Of a stretch of 42,088 bases of DNA, positions 6,794 through 16,541 are shown piece by piece (within the stretch, counting starts at the first letter, position 1; each line of letters begins with the position of its first letter). This stretch comes from an uncultured Chloroflexota bacterium (GTDB lineage Bacteria > Chloroflexota > UBA11872 > VXNJ01), in assembly GCA_913043205.1 (NCBI GenBank), contig CAJWLF010000017.1, forward strand, positions 1-42,088, given 5' to 3'. The notes under the pieces are model-generated. The model was not told the origin of the DNA, searched no databases, and saw only the letters and a program-made list of their open reading frames with translations. The translations under genes were made by a program, and so were the position numbers.

Positions 6794-9574
6794 ATGGGCC
6801 ATAAATACGGTCTCTTAACAGCCAACTTAAGTTGGTTTCTGTCTTTCAAAATATTCGCCATCACTGTGCTTGCACTTTCCTTAATTGTCTCATGCGGTCA
6901 AACAAACGAGATGAGTGCCGGTCTCTCTCCCTCTTCGCCCGAAGCAATGCTCCCACCGCCCTCCAGCGAAGAAGGTTCACCAGTTTCAAAAGGTGACCGC
7001 TTACCTCCACCTCCGCCTCAGGAACAGAAAGAGCAACCGCCAAACCCAACAAATCAATCAACGGTCACTGCAAACTGCAAACTAGACCCGGCAATGCCAG
7101 GGTCAGTGTATTGTGAAGCTTTTGGATATGAAGCGGGACGTCTTTTACTGTGGAGAGCACCAGATGTAGGTGTGGGCGATCTATTTGGCAACATCGTAAC
7201 TTTTGGACCTGTCCAAAGAGACCCAAATTACCCGATAATCCTGGAGATATGCTCTGCTGGACTTAACGGACCTGAAGAATGTGAATTCGTAAACCTAACT
7301 ATAGATACAACATCACTTCAACAATATATCGATGACATAGAAAATCCTCTTCCAACAAACATCGCAATGGGTCCTAACGCACCAGATGTAAAAGAATGCA
7401 ACGTTCCCACCGATTCCAGTAAGTCGTCATCCCTCTTCATTTACGCAGGCAAAGCTGTTTACGACGACCAGACAGACGAATGTGTCCCGTTTGACAAAGA
7501 CTCCGGAAAATACGAAGAGGTTTGTACAGAGCACGGTTGTTTTAACGTGCAAACACTTGCCGATCAGTGGCCAGATGGAACCGTAAGTAGATACGGACCA
7601 ACTAACGAGCTGGGATACAACTACAACGAATACCGTGGGTATGAGCAGCGCATAGAGCTGGATGATCTCGACTTTTCATCACTAAATGCAACGGAAAAAC
7701 TAGCGAGATGGGCTGCATCAGGAGTCGTGCAAGTAGTTGCTGACCGATGTTTTATCGGCGTGCCAAAGGACCCTAGTGATCATTCTTTAGATGATAGAGC
7801 ATATCCCTCAGGCAATGGCTGGTCGATAATCACGGATCCAGGCACAGGATTCTTTATTGAGGAGGACCTAATACTGACCGCTACAAGTAATACAACCGCC
7901 AGCGTAGATAAAAAAGATCCTAATTCAGGACTGTATGGCACACCAGAAGGCAAAATATCTCCGTACAGTTGTAATGACGAGTTTCTTAGGCCTCCGGGCT
8001 TGAATGTTACGGCTGAGTCAGGCGCAGGGCCTTTTGTTCAATTAATGGACGGCACATGGGCAAGTGGACAACTTGTTTCGGTAACAGATAATCTTTCAAT
8101 CATCAAAGTAGAGCGTTTTTCACCTCATGGCAATTCACTCGTCAACACCTGGAAACCATGGTCCCAACGCACAAGCAAAATCGCTGTGTTGCCAGTAAGC
8201 ATGGATCAGTCCCCTGTAACAAAGCAGTCCCAGTTATTGACCATACACCATCCTATTGCAGGACGAGAATCCGGTGGATGGCATACCACAACAGGACGCG
8301 AGCTTTCAGAGTGCCATAACAGCATGGACCTGACGTTTAGCTTGAATGAAGCGCCAGTTAGAGCACTAGCGATGGACATATTTATTGACCCAGGTAGCTT
8401 TGGTGCCCCTGTCCTGAGTCAAGATGGGGTTGTGGTAGGAATAGCTGCAGCTACTAATAATACAAATCCTGCCAAATGTACTGGGGCGATTTATGAGGGT
8501 ATGAATAACCTTGGAGTTTTAAGTAGTTTTCTAGCAGACCCAGGCCAAATTTCGCTTGCCATTCCTACTCAGTCTTTTTATTCGCAATTAGACAGCGTGG
8601 TATCAGGCCTAGATAAAACACTTGCTAAATCATCCTCTGTTTCCGATTTAATTAAGTGGCCCAAGAATGCACTAACTATACGTAACGTCCGATATGAATT
8701 TATTGATTGGGGATCAGAATTTACCGAATCCGGTTTCCCAGTAAAACAACTAGATTCACAAGCATTCGATACCGCCAAACAGGCTACAGTAATGTTCGCT
8801 CGCAAAACAGCATGCCCAACATGTGCCGCTGATATCAGAAGCGAAGATTTTAGCATCGGTTGTGTTTGCACAGGATTCGCAGTAACCAAAAATCTGATTA
8901 TTACAAATAATCACTGTGTAGATGGAATGTCGATTAGGGACAAAGCTACTTTTAGAACCTACTATGGCCAAGACGTAGAGGCTACGCTAATCGGAACATC
9001 AGCGATAGACGGTGATAAATTCCTCATGGACGGTCGGTCAGCAATAACATCAACGGACGGGACATCAGATCTGGGGGACGTTGCGTTGTTTCGAACTAAA
9101 TACCCTATGGAGTTGGAGCCGGTTAAACTTGCAAATTCTGACAACCTCAAACAATACGACCCTATCCTTTCCGTGGGACACCCGGCCATCATGAGTCGCT
9201 CAGGCCCCTACGTGGTTACAGCTGGATCTTTTATAGGACACTCACAATTTTACAAGCCCGATATCATGTATTCGATCCCGACGGAAAAAGGGGCCAGTGG
9301 AAGCGGAATATTTAACCTGAATGGTGAGGTTGTAGGTCAGGTATGTTGTGGCGGTGTTCATGCGGTGGGCGAACAGGACTCAATTTTAATAAGTAAATAC
9401 GGTAAGAAAGCCTTGCAAGTTCCCGATGACATCGACAAACCGACTTTAGGAGTTAAGCCATTCAAAGTTTCTCCCTATGTAGAAATCGCCTCAGGCAGAT
9501 ATACGAGTGGGGCATCAAGTAACTACATACGGAAACTTGTCAATCTGTGGGCCCCTGGCGAGCTTCCATCTTAA
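6794..9574 (+). CDS. Lipoprotein with two trypsin-like domains, first one degenerate
   Basis: A 926-residue exported protein. A signal peptide ends in the lipobox LIVSC (Cys34) and is followed by a Pro/Ser/Glu-rich linker (about 40-90) with a PPPPP run. Residues about 90-170 form a Cys-containing domain I do not recognise. Two chymotrypsin-fold domains follow. In the C-terminal one (about 655-880) the triad is intact: His707 in LIITNNHCVDG, Asp762 in GDVALF and Ser835 in GASGSGIF. In the first (about 310-600) the equivalent positions are Ser365 (LILTATSNTT), Asn433 (NLSIIKVE) and Phe536 (GSFGAPV), so it should be inactive as a peptidase. Cys pairs suggest disulfides in both. The ATG lies directly after the stop of the hydrolase gene. 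The active domain resembles DegP/V8-type secreted endopeptidases, substrate unknown. Confidence 0.88.
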   Translation: MGHKYGLLTANLSWFLSFKIFAITVLALSLIVSCGQTNEMSAGLSPSSPEAMLPPPSSEEGSPVSKGDRLPPPPPQEQKEQPPNPTNQSTVTANCKLDPAMPGSVYCEAFGYEAGRLLLWRAPDVGVGDLFGNIVTFGPVQRDPNYPIILEICSAGLNGPEECEFVNLTIDTTSLQQYIDDIENPLPTNIAMGPNAPDVKECNVPTDSSKSSSLFIYAGKAVYDDQTDECVPFDKDSGKYEEVCTEHGCFNVQTLADQWPDGTVSRYGPTNELGYNYNEYRGYEQRIELDDLDFSSLNATEKLARWAASGVVQVVADRCFIGVPKDPSDHSLDDRAYPSGNGWSIITDPGTGFFIEEDLILTATSNTTASVDKKDPNSGLYGTPEGKISPYSCNDEFLRPPGLNVTAESGAGPFVQLMDGTWASGQLVSVTDNLSIIKVERFSPHGNSLVNTWKPWSQRTSKIAVLPVSMDQSPVTKQSQLLTIHHPIAGRESGGWHTTTGRELSECHNSMDLTFSLNEAPVRALAMDIFIDPGSFGAPVLSQDGVVVGIAAATNNTNPAKCTGAIYEGMNNLGVLSSFLADPGQISLAIPTQSFYSQLDSVVSGLDKTLAKSSSVSDLIKWPKNALTIRNVRYEFIDWGSEFTESGFPVKQLDSQAFDTAKQATVMFARKTACPTCAADIRSEDFSIGCVCTGFAVTKNLIITNNHCVDGMSIRDKATFRTYYGQDVEATLIGTSAIDGDKFLMDGRSAITSTDGTSDLGDVALFRTKYPMELEPVKLANSDNLKQYDPILSVGHPAIMSRSGPYVVTAGSFIGHSQFYKPDIMYSIPTEKGASGSGIFNLNGEVVGQVCCGGVHAVGEQDSILISKYGKKALQVPDDIDKPTLGVKPFKVSPYVEIASGRYTSGASSNYIRKLVNLWAPGELPS

Positions 9575-9580
9575 ACAGAA

Positions 9581-10300
9581 TTATCCGAACTGAATTCCAG
9601 CATCAATCAAAACTTGGCCCATTAGAGAAATCCCAACAGCTGTAGATGCAGAACCTGCCAATAATCTAAATATCTTGCTAAAGGCAGGACGATTGCCTAA
9701 ATCTAATAGCAAGGGCATAGCCAGTGCAACGCTCATACCTACCATGGCCACAGCAGCACCTATCGAGAAAACGATCACGTAGGCTATAGCTATTCGATAA
9801 TCGGGCACCTTAGACAGAAGAACCAATAGCATCGCAGCACTTCCGGCTAAGCCATGCAAGACGCCCACCGCATAGGGCTGCAAATGAACTGCGTGCTGGC
9901 CCTCTTCGTTCGCCATTTGATCATGGCCAGTCCGATGCATGTGAGGATGGGCATGCTCTTGTTGACCATGGCTATGAGTATGCAAATGAATTTGATCGGC
10001 CCGGAACGCCCGGGAAAATAATCGGACACCGAGAAACATGACAACCGTGGCAGCACCGAATTCGAATAGGTGAGAAGTCCATTGTGGAATTTCCGAATCT
10101 ATATTGATAAAGACAAGCCCTATTATTAATAAAGCAGTTGCATGCCCTGCTCCCCACATGAGTCCTGTAGACCATGGCTTCCTTGCGACATCATTGTGAC
10201 TAACCATCGCAATAATGGCCGCCAGATGATCAGCATCAAAAGCATGCCGAACCCCCATAGCAAAAGCTAAGCTCAACAAGCTAAAACCAGCAAGATCCAT
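9581..10300 (-). CDS. NicO/UreH-like nickel-cobalt type transporter
   Basis: A 239-residue membrane protein of the NicO/HupE/UreH-like group. The signature RHAFDADHLAAI in the first membrane helix is the HxxxDH motif required for metal transport in NiCoT and RcnA-type proteins. A His-rich loop of about 30 residues (HLHTHSHGQQEHAHPHMH) sits between helices 3 and 4, and HGLAGSAAMLL is a second conserved block. Six membrane segments can be counted. I chose the ATG at 10300 because it follows AAGGA at the right distance; the frame stays open upstream to 10468 but that extension does not resemble the family. It is divergent from the copper ATPase, so both may belong to metal homeostasis. Import versus export, and Ni versus Co, cannot be decided. 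Confidence 0.82.
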   Translation of the reverse strand: MDLAGFSLLSLAFAMGVRHAFDADHLAAIIAMVSHNDVARKPWSTGLMWGAGHATALLIIGLVFINIDSEIPQWTSHLFEFGAATVVMFLGVRLFSRAFRADQIHLHTHSHGQQEHAHPHMHRTGHDQMANEEGQHAVHLQPYAVGVLHGLAGSAAMLLVLLSKVPDYRIAIAYVIVFSIGAAVAMVGMSVALAMPLLLDLGNRPAFSKIFRLLAGSASTAVGISLMGQVLIDAGIQFG

Positions 10301-10481
10301 AGGATTCCTTTTATGGCACCGATTTGATTCAGAAAGCAGTCGTAAGGGCCAAAACTCTATCAACAATCCAACTATACATACAAACTCAGAAGCCCAGATA
10401 ATATGTGCGGTATCATCAGTTGCCGACCTCACGGCACAAATCAGTTCGTCGTAGCTAGTCGACGGCAATAGAGTTGCGCAA

Positions 10482-12935
10482 ATGACAAATCATCAACCTG
10501 GTAAGCGAGTCACTTTGCCCGTATCCGGGATGCATTGCGCCTCGTGTGTGGACCGGGTCGAAAAATCAGTAGCCAGCTTATCCGAAATTAGTGATGTATC
10601 AGTCAATCTGGCTACATCCAGCATGACAGCGATACTTGCTACCGACATCTTGCCGATTCACAACATCGTAAATGCCGTCCAGAAGTCCGGATATGAAATA
10701 CCAACCGGTCAAGTATTGCTGCCTATCGGAGGTATGCATTCTGGATCATGCGTCGAACGGGTAGAAAATGCTTTAAACAAAGTAGTTGGAGTCATAAGCA
10801 CAGCAGTAAATTTGAGCACCCAGCAAGCACAGGTGACTTTCATTACTGGGATCACAATAAACCCCGAACTGCATGAAGCCGTTGTCAATGCAGGCTACCA
10901 AACAGGTCGGAATGAGGTGAACACGACTGCCGGTGTTACAGGAAGCATTTTCAGCGAGGCTGAAACTCAACAATTTCGCAACAAAGCTGTTGTTGCATGT
11001 CTCTTGGCTGTATTAGCGGCTTGGGGATCTATGGAACTCCTATCGTGGATACCATCACCAAATCTAATACAGAACAGCTTATTTTTGTTAGCCCTCGCCA
11101 CCCCAGTGCAATTCTGGTGCGGGTGGAGCTTCTACGAAAGATCTTGGGCAAGACTTAAGCACTTCACAGCTGATATGAATACTTTGATCGCATTAGGTAC
11201 GAGTGCTGCATATTTCTACAGTCTTGTCACAACATTGGCTCCCAAATTAATCGATGGCTCTAACACTAAGTATTTTGATACAGCCATGATTATCATTGCT
11301 CTAGTATTAGTTGGCCGCTACTTAGAGTCCCGTGCTAAGCACCAAACTTCTTCTGCTATAAGACGTCTTATGAGCTTGCAACCCTCTACTGCACGCATGA
11401 TTAAAAACAACGTTGAGATCGAGGTACCAGCAGATGAGGTGTCAAAAGGGGACATAGTGGTGATAAAACCGGGAGAGCGTATTCCAGTCGATGGCACTGT
11501 AATATCAGGGCAATCCTCTATAGATGAATCCATGGTGACCGGCGAAAGCATCCCTGTAGATAAAGGACCCGGGGATTCACTAATCGGAGGCACCATTAAT
11601 ACAGATGGCAGTGTTCGCATTAGTGCAACTACCGTAGGAACTAGCGGCACAATATCTAAGATAGTTACCCTCGTTCAACAAGCCCAGGCTTCGAAGACTA
11701 ATGTCCAACAATTAGTAAACAGACTGGCGGCATGGTTTGTGCCTTTCGTACTGGTCATCGCATTCGTTACTTTGATTACATGGACTTTGTTTGGACCTGA
11801 GCCAGCCGGAAGCAGCGGCATAATGAGTTTTGTCGCAGTACTCGTGATTGCCTGTCCTTGTGCTTTGGGCCTGGCAACGCCAACTGCTGTCGCAGTTGCT
11901 ATAGGAAAAGGTGCTGACTTGGGACTTCTCATTCGGAACAGTTCAGTACTAGAAACTTCCGGCAAGATAGACGTGCTATTGGTGGATAAGACCGGAACAA
12001 TCACCTACGGCAAGCCAAAACTAAAAGACGTTGTTACATTAACTGGAGGAACTGAAGACGAGTTATTGCGAGTCATAGCATCCTGCGAAAATGACTCGGA
12101 GCACCCAATCGGAAAGGCAATAGTGGAAGAAGCCAATAGTCGAAAAATATCACTGTACCCGGCTCAAAACTTCCGGTCTATTGCAGGGAAAGGGATCAAA
12201 GCTAGTGTTTTAGGGAAAGAGATCATCGTGGGTAACGAATCGCTATTGCAAGAAGAAGGTATAAACATCAACGCGTTTGCCGACAGGTATGATCCCATGC
12301 TCGAGTCAGGAAATACAGTGGTGTTAGCCGCAATCGACAAGAAACTGGCAGGGATATTTACAGTCTCTGACAGAATCAAATCAGAAGCACCCAGCGTCGT
12401 GAGGGAAATTCAGAGAATCGGTATGCACGTCACACTGCTAACGGGAGATCAATCAACAGCCGCACAGATGGTAGGCAACAAAGTTGCAGTTAATGCTGTG
12501 AAATCGGGAGTCACGCCACAGGATAAGATTGCAACAGTCAAAGAATTCCAAGAGAAAGGTCTAAAAGTCGCCATGGCCGGTGATGGAATTAACGATGCTC
12601 CGGCACTTGCACTTGCAGATTTAAGCATCGCAATGGGAAATGGGACGGACATAGCACTAGAAACCAGCGATTTGACTGTAATAGATGGCAACTTGCGCGG
12701 CATTATTGATGCCATAAGCTTAAGCCAACGGACGATGACGATCATAAAGCAAAATTTGTTTTGGGCATTTGCGTATAATCTATTATTAATCCCAATAGCG
12801 GCAGGAATTCTTTACCCGGGATTCGGGATCACACTAAATCCAACCTTGGCTGCCGGAGCTATGACAATCAGTTCTCTTACCGTAGTATTAAATTCTCTTA
12901 GACTGCGTAGGATGTCATCCAGACCTGTTATCTGA
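10482..12935 (+). CDS. copA: Copper-exporting P1B-type ATPase
   Basis: An 817-residue heavy-metal P-type ATPase. The first HMA domain carries GMHCASC (16-22). The second carries GMHSGSC (84-90), in which the first Cys is Ser87. The actuator TGES is at 353-356, the membrane metal site CPC at 458-460, the phosphorylation motif DKTGT at 502-506, the HP pair at 541-542 and the hinge GDGINDAP at 700-707. The late membrane helices contain the YN pair (765-766) and M794xxSS, which together with CPC mark the P1B-1 group that exports Cu(I). It should sit in the cytoplasmic membrane. No ribosome site is evident before the ATG. It is divergent from the NicO-type transporter, with both start regions in 10301-10481. 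No copper chaperone or CueR/CsoR-type regulator is visible nearby. Confidence 0.95.
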   Translation: MTNHQPGKRVTLPVSGMHCASCVDRVEKSVASLSEISDVSVNLATSSMTAILATDILPIHNIVNAVQKSGYEIPTGQVLLPIGGMHSGSCVERVENALNKVVGVISTAVNLSTQQAQVTFITGITINPELHEAVVNAGYQTGRNEVNTTAGVTGSIFSEAETQQFRNKAVVACLLAVLAAWGSMELLSWIPSPNLIQNSLFLLALATPVQFWCGWSFYERSWARLKHFTADMNTLIALGTSAAYFYSLVTTLAPKLIDGSNTKYFDTAMIIIALVLVGRYLESRAKHQTSSAIRRLMSLQPSTARMIKNNVEIEVPADEVSKGDIVVIKPGERIPVDGTVISGQSSIDESMVTGESIPVDKGPGDSLIGGTINTDGSVRISATTVGTSGTISKIVTLVQQAQASKTNVQQLVNRLAAWFVPFVLVIAFVTLITWTLFGPEPAGSSGIMSFVAVLVIACPCALGLATPTAVAVAIGKGADLGLLIRNSSVLETSGKIDVLLVDKTGTITYGKPKLKDVVTLTGGTEDELLRVIASCENDSEHPIGKAIVEEANSRKISLYPAQNFRSIAGKGIKASVLGKEIIVGNESLLQEEGININAFADRYDPMLESGNTVVLAAIDKKLAGIFTVSDRIKSEAPSVVREIQRIGMHVTLLTGDQSTAAQMVGNKVAVNAVKSGVTPQDKIATVKEFQEKGLKVAMAGDGINDAPALALADLSIAMGNGTDIALETSDLTVIDGNLRGIIDAISLSQRTMTIIKQNLFWAFAYNLLLIPIAAGILYPGFGITLNPTLAAGAMTISSLTVVLNSLRLRRMSSRPVI

Positions 12936-12955
12936 CCTGAAGGTGAGCCGCCAAG

Positions 12956-12961
12956 TATAAT
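12956..12961 (+). promoter_or_regulatory. Possible -10 hexamer for the CBS-permease operon
   Basis: TATAAT, an exact sigma-70-type -10 hexamer, lies about 100 bases before the CBS gene start. The best -35 match upstream (CTGACC at 12932-12937, 18-base spacer) is weak, so the assignment is tentative. Confidence 0.35.
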
Positions 12962-12998
12962 TTAGTCTTACCCTATTTACCAAATAGATGTTAAATTT

Positions 12999-13016
12999 TT
13001 AGTAGTTAACTACTAA
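12999..13016. promoter_or_regulatory. 18-base perfect palindrome, candidate operator
   Basis: TTAGTAGTTAACTACTAA is its own reverse complement over all 18 bases. It lies between a TATAAT at 12956 and the start of the CBS-domain gene, about 40 bases before the likely start codon. It has no spacer to form an RNA hairpin loop and no T-run follows, so a dimeric repressor site is more likely than a terminator. The regulator is not identifiable. Confidence 0.5.
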
Positions 13017-13056
13017 TTGTTTGTACGACAGGATAATTGGACGTGATCGAACTTAT

Positions 13057-13551
13057 ATGAAACTTCAACGCGACACTCTGGTAGGTGAATTTCGAAAGGA
13101 GTTGAACGCTAGAGAATCTTTGGTATTGCGTGCAGATACTTCATTGGCAGATGCCGCTCAATCGCTAAAAGATCGTCCGGAAGTAGATCTTATCGCTGTG
13201 ACCGATGAGCAAGACGTTTTGGTCGGTACTTTGACAGTGGATGTCTTACTTGGAGACATAATCGCGGACATAGTACCTGAGAGTTATTTCTCCGATGCGA
13301 GCACACTAGAAGGATTGTTGACTTCCGCGCCTCTGCTTTCAGTTCATCGAACCATCGGAGAAATAACAAGTGACGCATTTGCCGTAACTGATGACACAAC
13401 TGCTGAAGGCGCTTTGATTGAGTTGCACCGAAACAACTTGCGAGCAATACCGATAGTAGACGACTCAAATCGCATCATTGGACAGTTAACCTTGATCGAG
13501 TTGGTATTGCGATGGATGAATGATAGCCCTGACTATGCGAACGATGAATAG
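13057..13551 (+). CDS. Tandem CBS-domain protein
   Basis: A 164-residue protein that is essentially one pair of CBS motifs. The first (about residues 25-75) includes LADAAQSLKDRPEVDLIAVTDEQDVLVGTLTVDVLL; the second (about 105-155) includes DAFAVTDDTTAEGALIELHRNNLRAIPIVDDSNRIIGQLTLIELV. CBS pairs form Bateman modules that bind adenine nucleotides or similar ligands and regulate a partner. The start is the ATG at 13057; an in-frame TTG at 13021 is an alternative. The permease gene begins three bases after its stop, so this is very probably a soluble regulatory subunit or sensor for that transporter. Confidence 0.85.
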   Translation: MKLQRDTLVGEFRKELNARESLVLRADTSLADAAQSLKDRPEVDLIAVTDEQDVLVGTLTVDVLLGDIIADIVPESYFSDASTLEGLLTSAPLLSVHRTIGEITSDAFAVTDDTTAEGALIELHRNNLRAIPIVDDSNRIIGQLTLIELVLRWMNDSPDYANDE

Positions 13552-13554
13552 AAA

Positions 13555-14874
13555 ATGCACCTAGCAACAGACTTAACGACAGAAGCAATCGGCCTTAACC
13601 GAATTGTTGAGCTGCATGCCGGCTTTTTAGCAGCCGCCGTTTTTGTCGTGGTGTTTGCAGTAATAGCCACTGAAAAGCTGCATAAGACCGTCATCGCGCT
13701 CGCAGGGGCCGCCGTCATACTGATATCAGGCATCGTTTCGCAAAAATTCGCATTCGAGCATGTTGATTGGAACGTGATTTTCTTGCTTTTTGGAATGATG
13801 ATAATAGCTGGTGGAATGCGCCGATCAGGAGTTTTTCAGTGGTTAGCTATACGTTCGGCCCAATTCACTAAAGGAAATCCAGCCGGCCTGGTCGTGGTGT
13901 TATTGTCTTTGACCGCTATTGCTTCAGCAGTTCTCGATAATGTGACCACTGTGGTCCTCATCGGGCCACTCACCATATTTCTTGCCTCAAGACTTAACAT
14001 TAGCCCGGTACCACTCTTAATTGGAGAGATACTGGCATCAAATACTGGTGGAATGGCAACCCTCATAGGTGACCCTCCCAACCTAATCGTTGGAAGTGCC
14101 GCCGGCCTAAGCTTTATGGATTTCTTGTGGCATATGGCCCCTGTATCTGTAGTGACAACGGTGCTTGTAATTGCCTACACATGGGTTGTTTTTCGCAAAC
14201 GACTAGTCGTTGCTTCTCAAGATCGCGAAGCCATAATGAGTATGGATGCAAGGGCAGCGATAGTAGACGAAGTTCTCGCACGAAAATCTGTGGTGGTTCT
14301 GGCAGTCACGATACTGGGTTTCATTTTGCACGGCCTTTTACATTTGGAACCTGCCTCAATTGCATTAGCTGGAGCTTCTGCACTACTGGTGTGGGCAAAA
14401 GTGGACCCCCATCACGCAATGGAAGATGTCGAATGGGCGGGCCTGATGTTTTTCGTCGGGTTGTTTGTAATTGTCAGTGGCTTACTAGAAGGCGGCGTGA
14501 TCGGAGCAATTGCAGAAGCACTCGCTAATGCCACCGACAACGACCCACTATTGACATCAATATCCATCATAATGGCAGGTGGAATAGTTAGCGGGATCGT
14601 GGACAACATTCCTATGGCGACTGCTATGGTTCCTGTAGTTAGGGAACTCGGAGTCACCATGGAAATTGAACCGCTATGGTGGTCACTAGCTCTTGGAGCC
14701 GACCTTGGAGGCAATCTAACAATAATAGGAGCCTCCGCTAACGTTATCCTGGCTACGTTGGCAGAACGCGAGGGACACAAAATTGAGTTCATGCGCTTCT
14801 TTAAGCACGGAGCCATAGTAACAATAATAACCTTGATTATTGCCTCATTCTATGTGTGGGTTCGATATTTCTAA
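13555..14874 (+). CDS. ArsB/NhaD-family permease
   Basis: A 439-residue membrane protein of the ion transporter superfamily that includes ArsB, NhaD and SLC13-type anion carriers. Ten or more hydrophobic segments are visible. Two inverted hairpin signatures are diagnostic: SAVLDNVTTVVLIGPL followed by EILASNTGGMATLIGDPPNLIVG in the first half, and GIVDNIPMATAMVPVV followed by GADLGGNLTIIGASANVIL in the second half. The substrate is uncertain (Na+/H+ exchange, arsenite, or dicarboxylate/sulfate). Bacterial YbiR-like and NhaD-like members look much the same. It is tightly linked to the CBS-domain gene upstream, pointing to nucleotide-controlled transport. The ATG at 13555 lacks an obvious ribosome site, consistent with coupling to the preceding gene. 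Confidence 0.88.
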   Translation: MHLATDLTTEAIGLNRIVELHAGFLAAAVFVVVFAVIATEKLHKTVIALAGAAVILISGIVSQKFAFEHVDWNVIFLLFGMMIIAGGMRRSGVFQWLAIRSAQFTKGNPAGLVVVLLSLTAIASAVLDNVTTVVLIGPLTIFLASRLNISPVPLLIGEILASNTGGMATLIGDPPNLIVGSAAGLSFMDFLWHMAPVSVVTTVLVIAYTWVVFRKRLVVASQDREAIMSMDARAAIVDEVLARKSVVVLAVTILGFILHGLLHLEPASIALAGASALLVWAKVDPHHAMEDVEWAGLMFFVGLFVIVSGLLEGGVIGAIAEALANATDNDPLLTSISIIMAGGIVSGIVDNIPMATAMVPVVRELGVTMEIEPLWWSLALGADLGGNLTIIGASANVILATLAEREGHKIEFMRFFKHGAIVTIITLIIASFYVWVRYF

Positions 14875-14963
14875 TATAGAATCGCTGTAACCGATATATT
14901 GAGTGCCTTCACAGAATATTAGACGGATGCACCTGCTTAATTGAGCGTAGTGAGGAGTCCAGC

Positions 14964-16529
14964 ATGAAAGCCATAATGTTGATGTTCGATTCGCTGAACA
15001 GACACATGCTAACTAGTTACGGTGGCAGCGAGGTAGATACCCCTAATTTCGACCGGTTAGCTGCGCACACGGTTCAATTTGATAATTCGTATGCAGGCAG
15101 CCTTCCATGCATGCCTGCCCGCAGAGAACTCCACACCGGACGATACAACTTCCTGCACCGTAGCTGGGGTCCGCTAGAACCTTTTGATGACTCAATGCCA
15201 CTTTTATTAAAGCAAAATGGCATTTACGCACACCTCTCTACAGACCACCCTCATTACTTCGAAGAGGGTGGGGCCACTTTCCATACAAAATACAGCTCCT
15301 GGCAATTCAGTAGAGGACAAGAAGGAGATCCCTGGATAGGTCAAGTAAGAGACCCTGAAATCCCTGAGGAAGTTTTGGGGGTCAAATACCGTGCCGGTGC
15401 TGCACAAGTGAAACAACAATCCTCTCTTGACAAGCGTGAAGACGGAAAACCTCTCCAACCCGCTCCCTTGTGGCGCCAAGACTGGGTTAATCGCAGATTC
15501 ATGCAACAAGAAGAGCAGCAACCACAACCAAAAACATTTGCCAAAGGACTAGATTTCATCCAAAGAAATGCAAAAGACGATCAGTGGTTTTTACAGATAG
15601 AGACGTTTGACCCTCATGAGCCATTTTTTACGCAACAGAAATATAAGGATCTTCATCCGCACGACTATGATGGTCCACATTTCGACTGGCCCCCCTACGG
15701 TCTGTCAGATCGAACTCCTGAGCAAGACGCACATGTTAGATATGAATATGCAGCATTGATAAGTATGTGCGATCACTATTTAGGAATGGTGTTGGATACG
15801 ATGGATTCCCTCGACCTTTGGAAGGACACCATGCTCATAGTAAATACCGATCATGGGTTTTTGTTAGGCGAGCATAATTGGTGGGGCAAGGTGGTTCAAC
15901 CGTTCTACCAGGAAATCGTTCACACTCCATTATTTATCTGGGACCCACGCTCACAGAGGCAAGGAGTGCGCTGTGAATCCCTAGTGCAAACAATCGATTT
16001 GCCAGCAACGATACTTGATTTTTTCAATGTGGATTTACCCGCCAATATGCAAGGAGTCCCTCTGAAAAACGCCTTGGCAAATGACGCACCGGTCCACGAA
16101 GCCATCTTGTTTGGGGTTTTTGGTGGCCACGTCAATTGTACTGACGGACAACATGTTCTGATGTTAGCTCCAGAATCGGTAAACAACGAACCCCTTAACC
16201 ATTACACATTAATGCCATCACACATGTGGGAATCGTTTACGCCGGAGGAATTGACTGAAATAGAAGTCAGTGATCCATTGAGCTTTACCAAAGGTGCCAA
16301 ATTAATGAAAATGCCGGCAAAGCGAACCTTGTTCGACGCACCTCAATACGATTATTTTGGCCAACCATTAACAACGATGCTATTCGATGTTTCTTCCGAA
16401 TCTAATAAACAATTGCAAATCAACAATACGGATATACAAAACCATCTAACCAGTGAAATAAAGAGATTGATGGTTGAAAACGACGCACCAACAGAACAGT
16501 TCGAACGTATGGGACTCAATATAAACTAA
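14964..16529 (+). CDS. Sulfatase (type I, formylglycine-dependent)
   Basis: A 521-residue member of the sulfatase/alkaline phosphatase superfamily. The catalytic motif CMPAR (Cys49-Met-Pro-Ala-Arg53) fits C-x-P-x-R, whose Cys is oxidised to formylglycine. It is followed by the second signature segment HTGRYNFLHRSWGPL. Metal ligands are expected at Asp9 (MLMFDSLNRHM) and at Asp296-His297 (NTDHGFLLGEHNWWGK). The first metal pair is Asp-Ser, not the common Asp-Asp. There is no signal peptide, so the enzyme is predicted cytoplasmic. The ATG follows GAGGAG. The substrate is not evident; marine bacteria use such enzymes on sulfated sugars or related esters. No formylglycine-generating enzyme gene is in the window. 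Confidence 0.93.
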   Translation: MKAIMLMFDSLNRHMLTSYGGSEVDTPNFDRLAAHTVQFDNSYAGSLPCMPARRELHTGRYNFLHRSWGPLEPFDDSMPLLLKQNGIYAHLSTDHPHYFEEGGATFHTKYSSWQFSRGQEGDPWIGQVRDPEIPEEVLGVKYRAGAAQVKQQSSLDKREDGKPLQPAPLWRQDWVNRRFMQQEEQQPQPKTFAKGLDFIQRNAKDDQWFLQIETFDPHEPFFTQQKYKDLHPHDYDGPHFDWPPYGLSDRTPEQDAHVRYEYAALISMCDHYLGMVLDTMDSLDLWKDTMLIVNTDHGFLLGEHNWWGKVVQPFYQEIVHTPLFIWDPRSQRQGVRCESLVQTIDLPATILDFFNVDLPANMQGVPLKNALANDAPVHEAILFGVFGGHVNCTDGQHVLMLAPESVNNEPLNHYTLMPSHMWESFTPEELTEIEVSDPLSFTKGAKLMKMPAKRTLFDAPQYDYFGQPLTTMLFDVSSESNKQLQINNTDIQNHLTSEIKRLMVENDAPTEQFERMGLNIN

Positions 16530-16541
16530 GCGTCACAGAAC

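Noticed and set aside
10301-10468. N-terminal extension of the NicO-type transporter
   Set aside because: The frame is open but the translation does not resemble the family, and a clear AAGGA ribosome site precedes the ATG at 10300.
14412-14816. Long minus-strand open frame inside the permease gene
   Set aside because: It is antisense to a well-supported membrane protein and its Ser/Pro/Ile-rich translation has no family features. Similar antisense frames over the copper ATPase, MATE and MFS genes were dismissed for the same reason.
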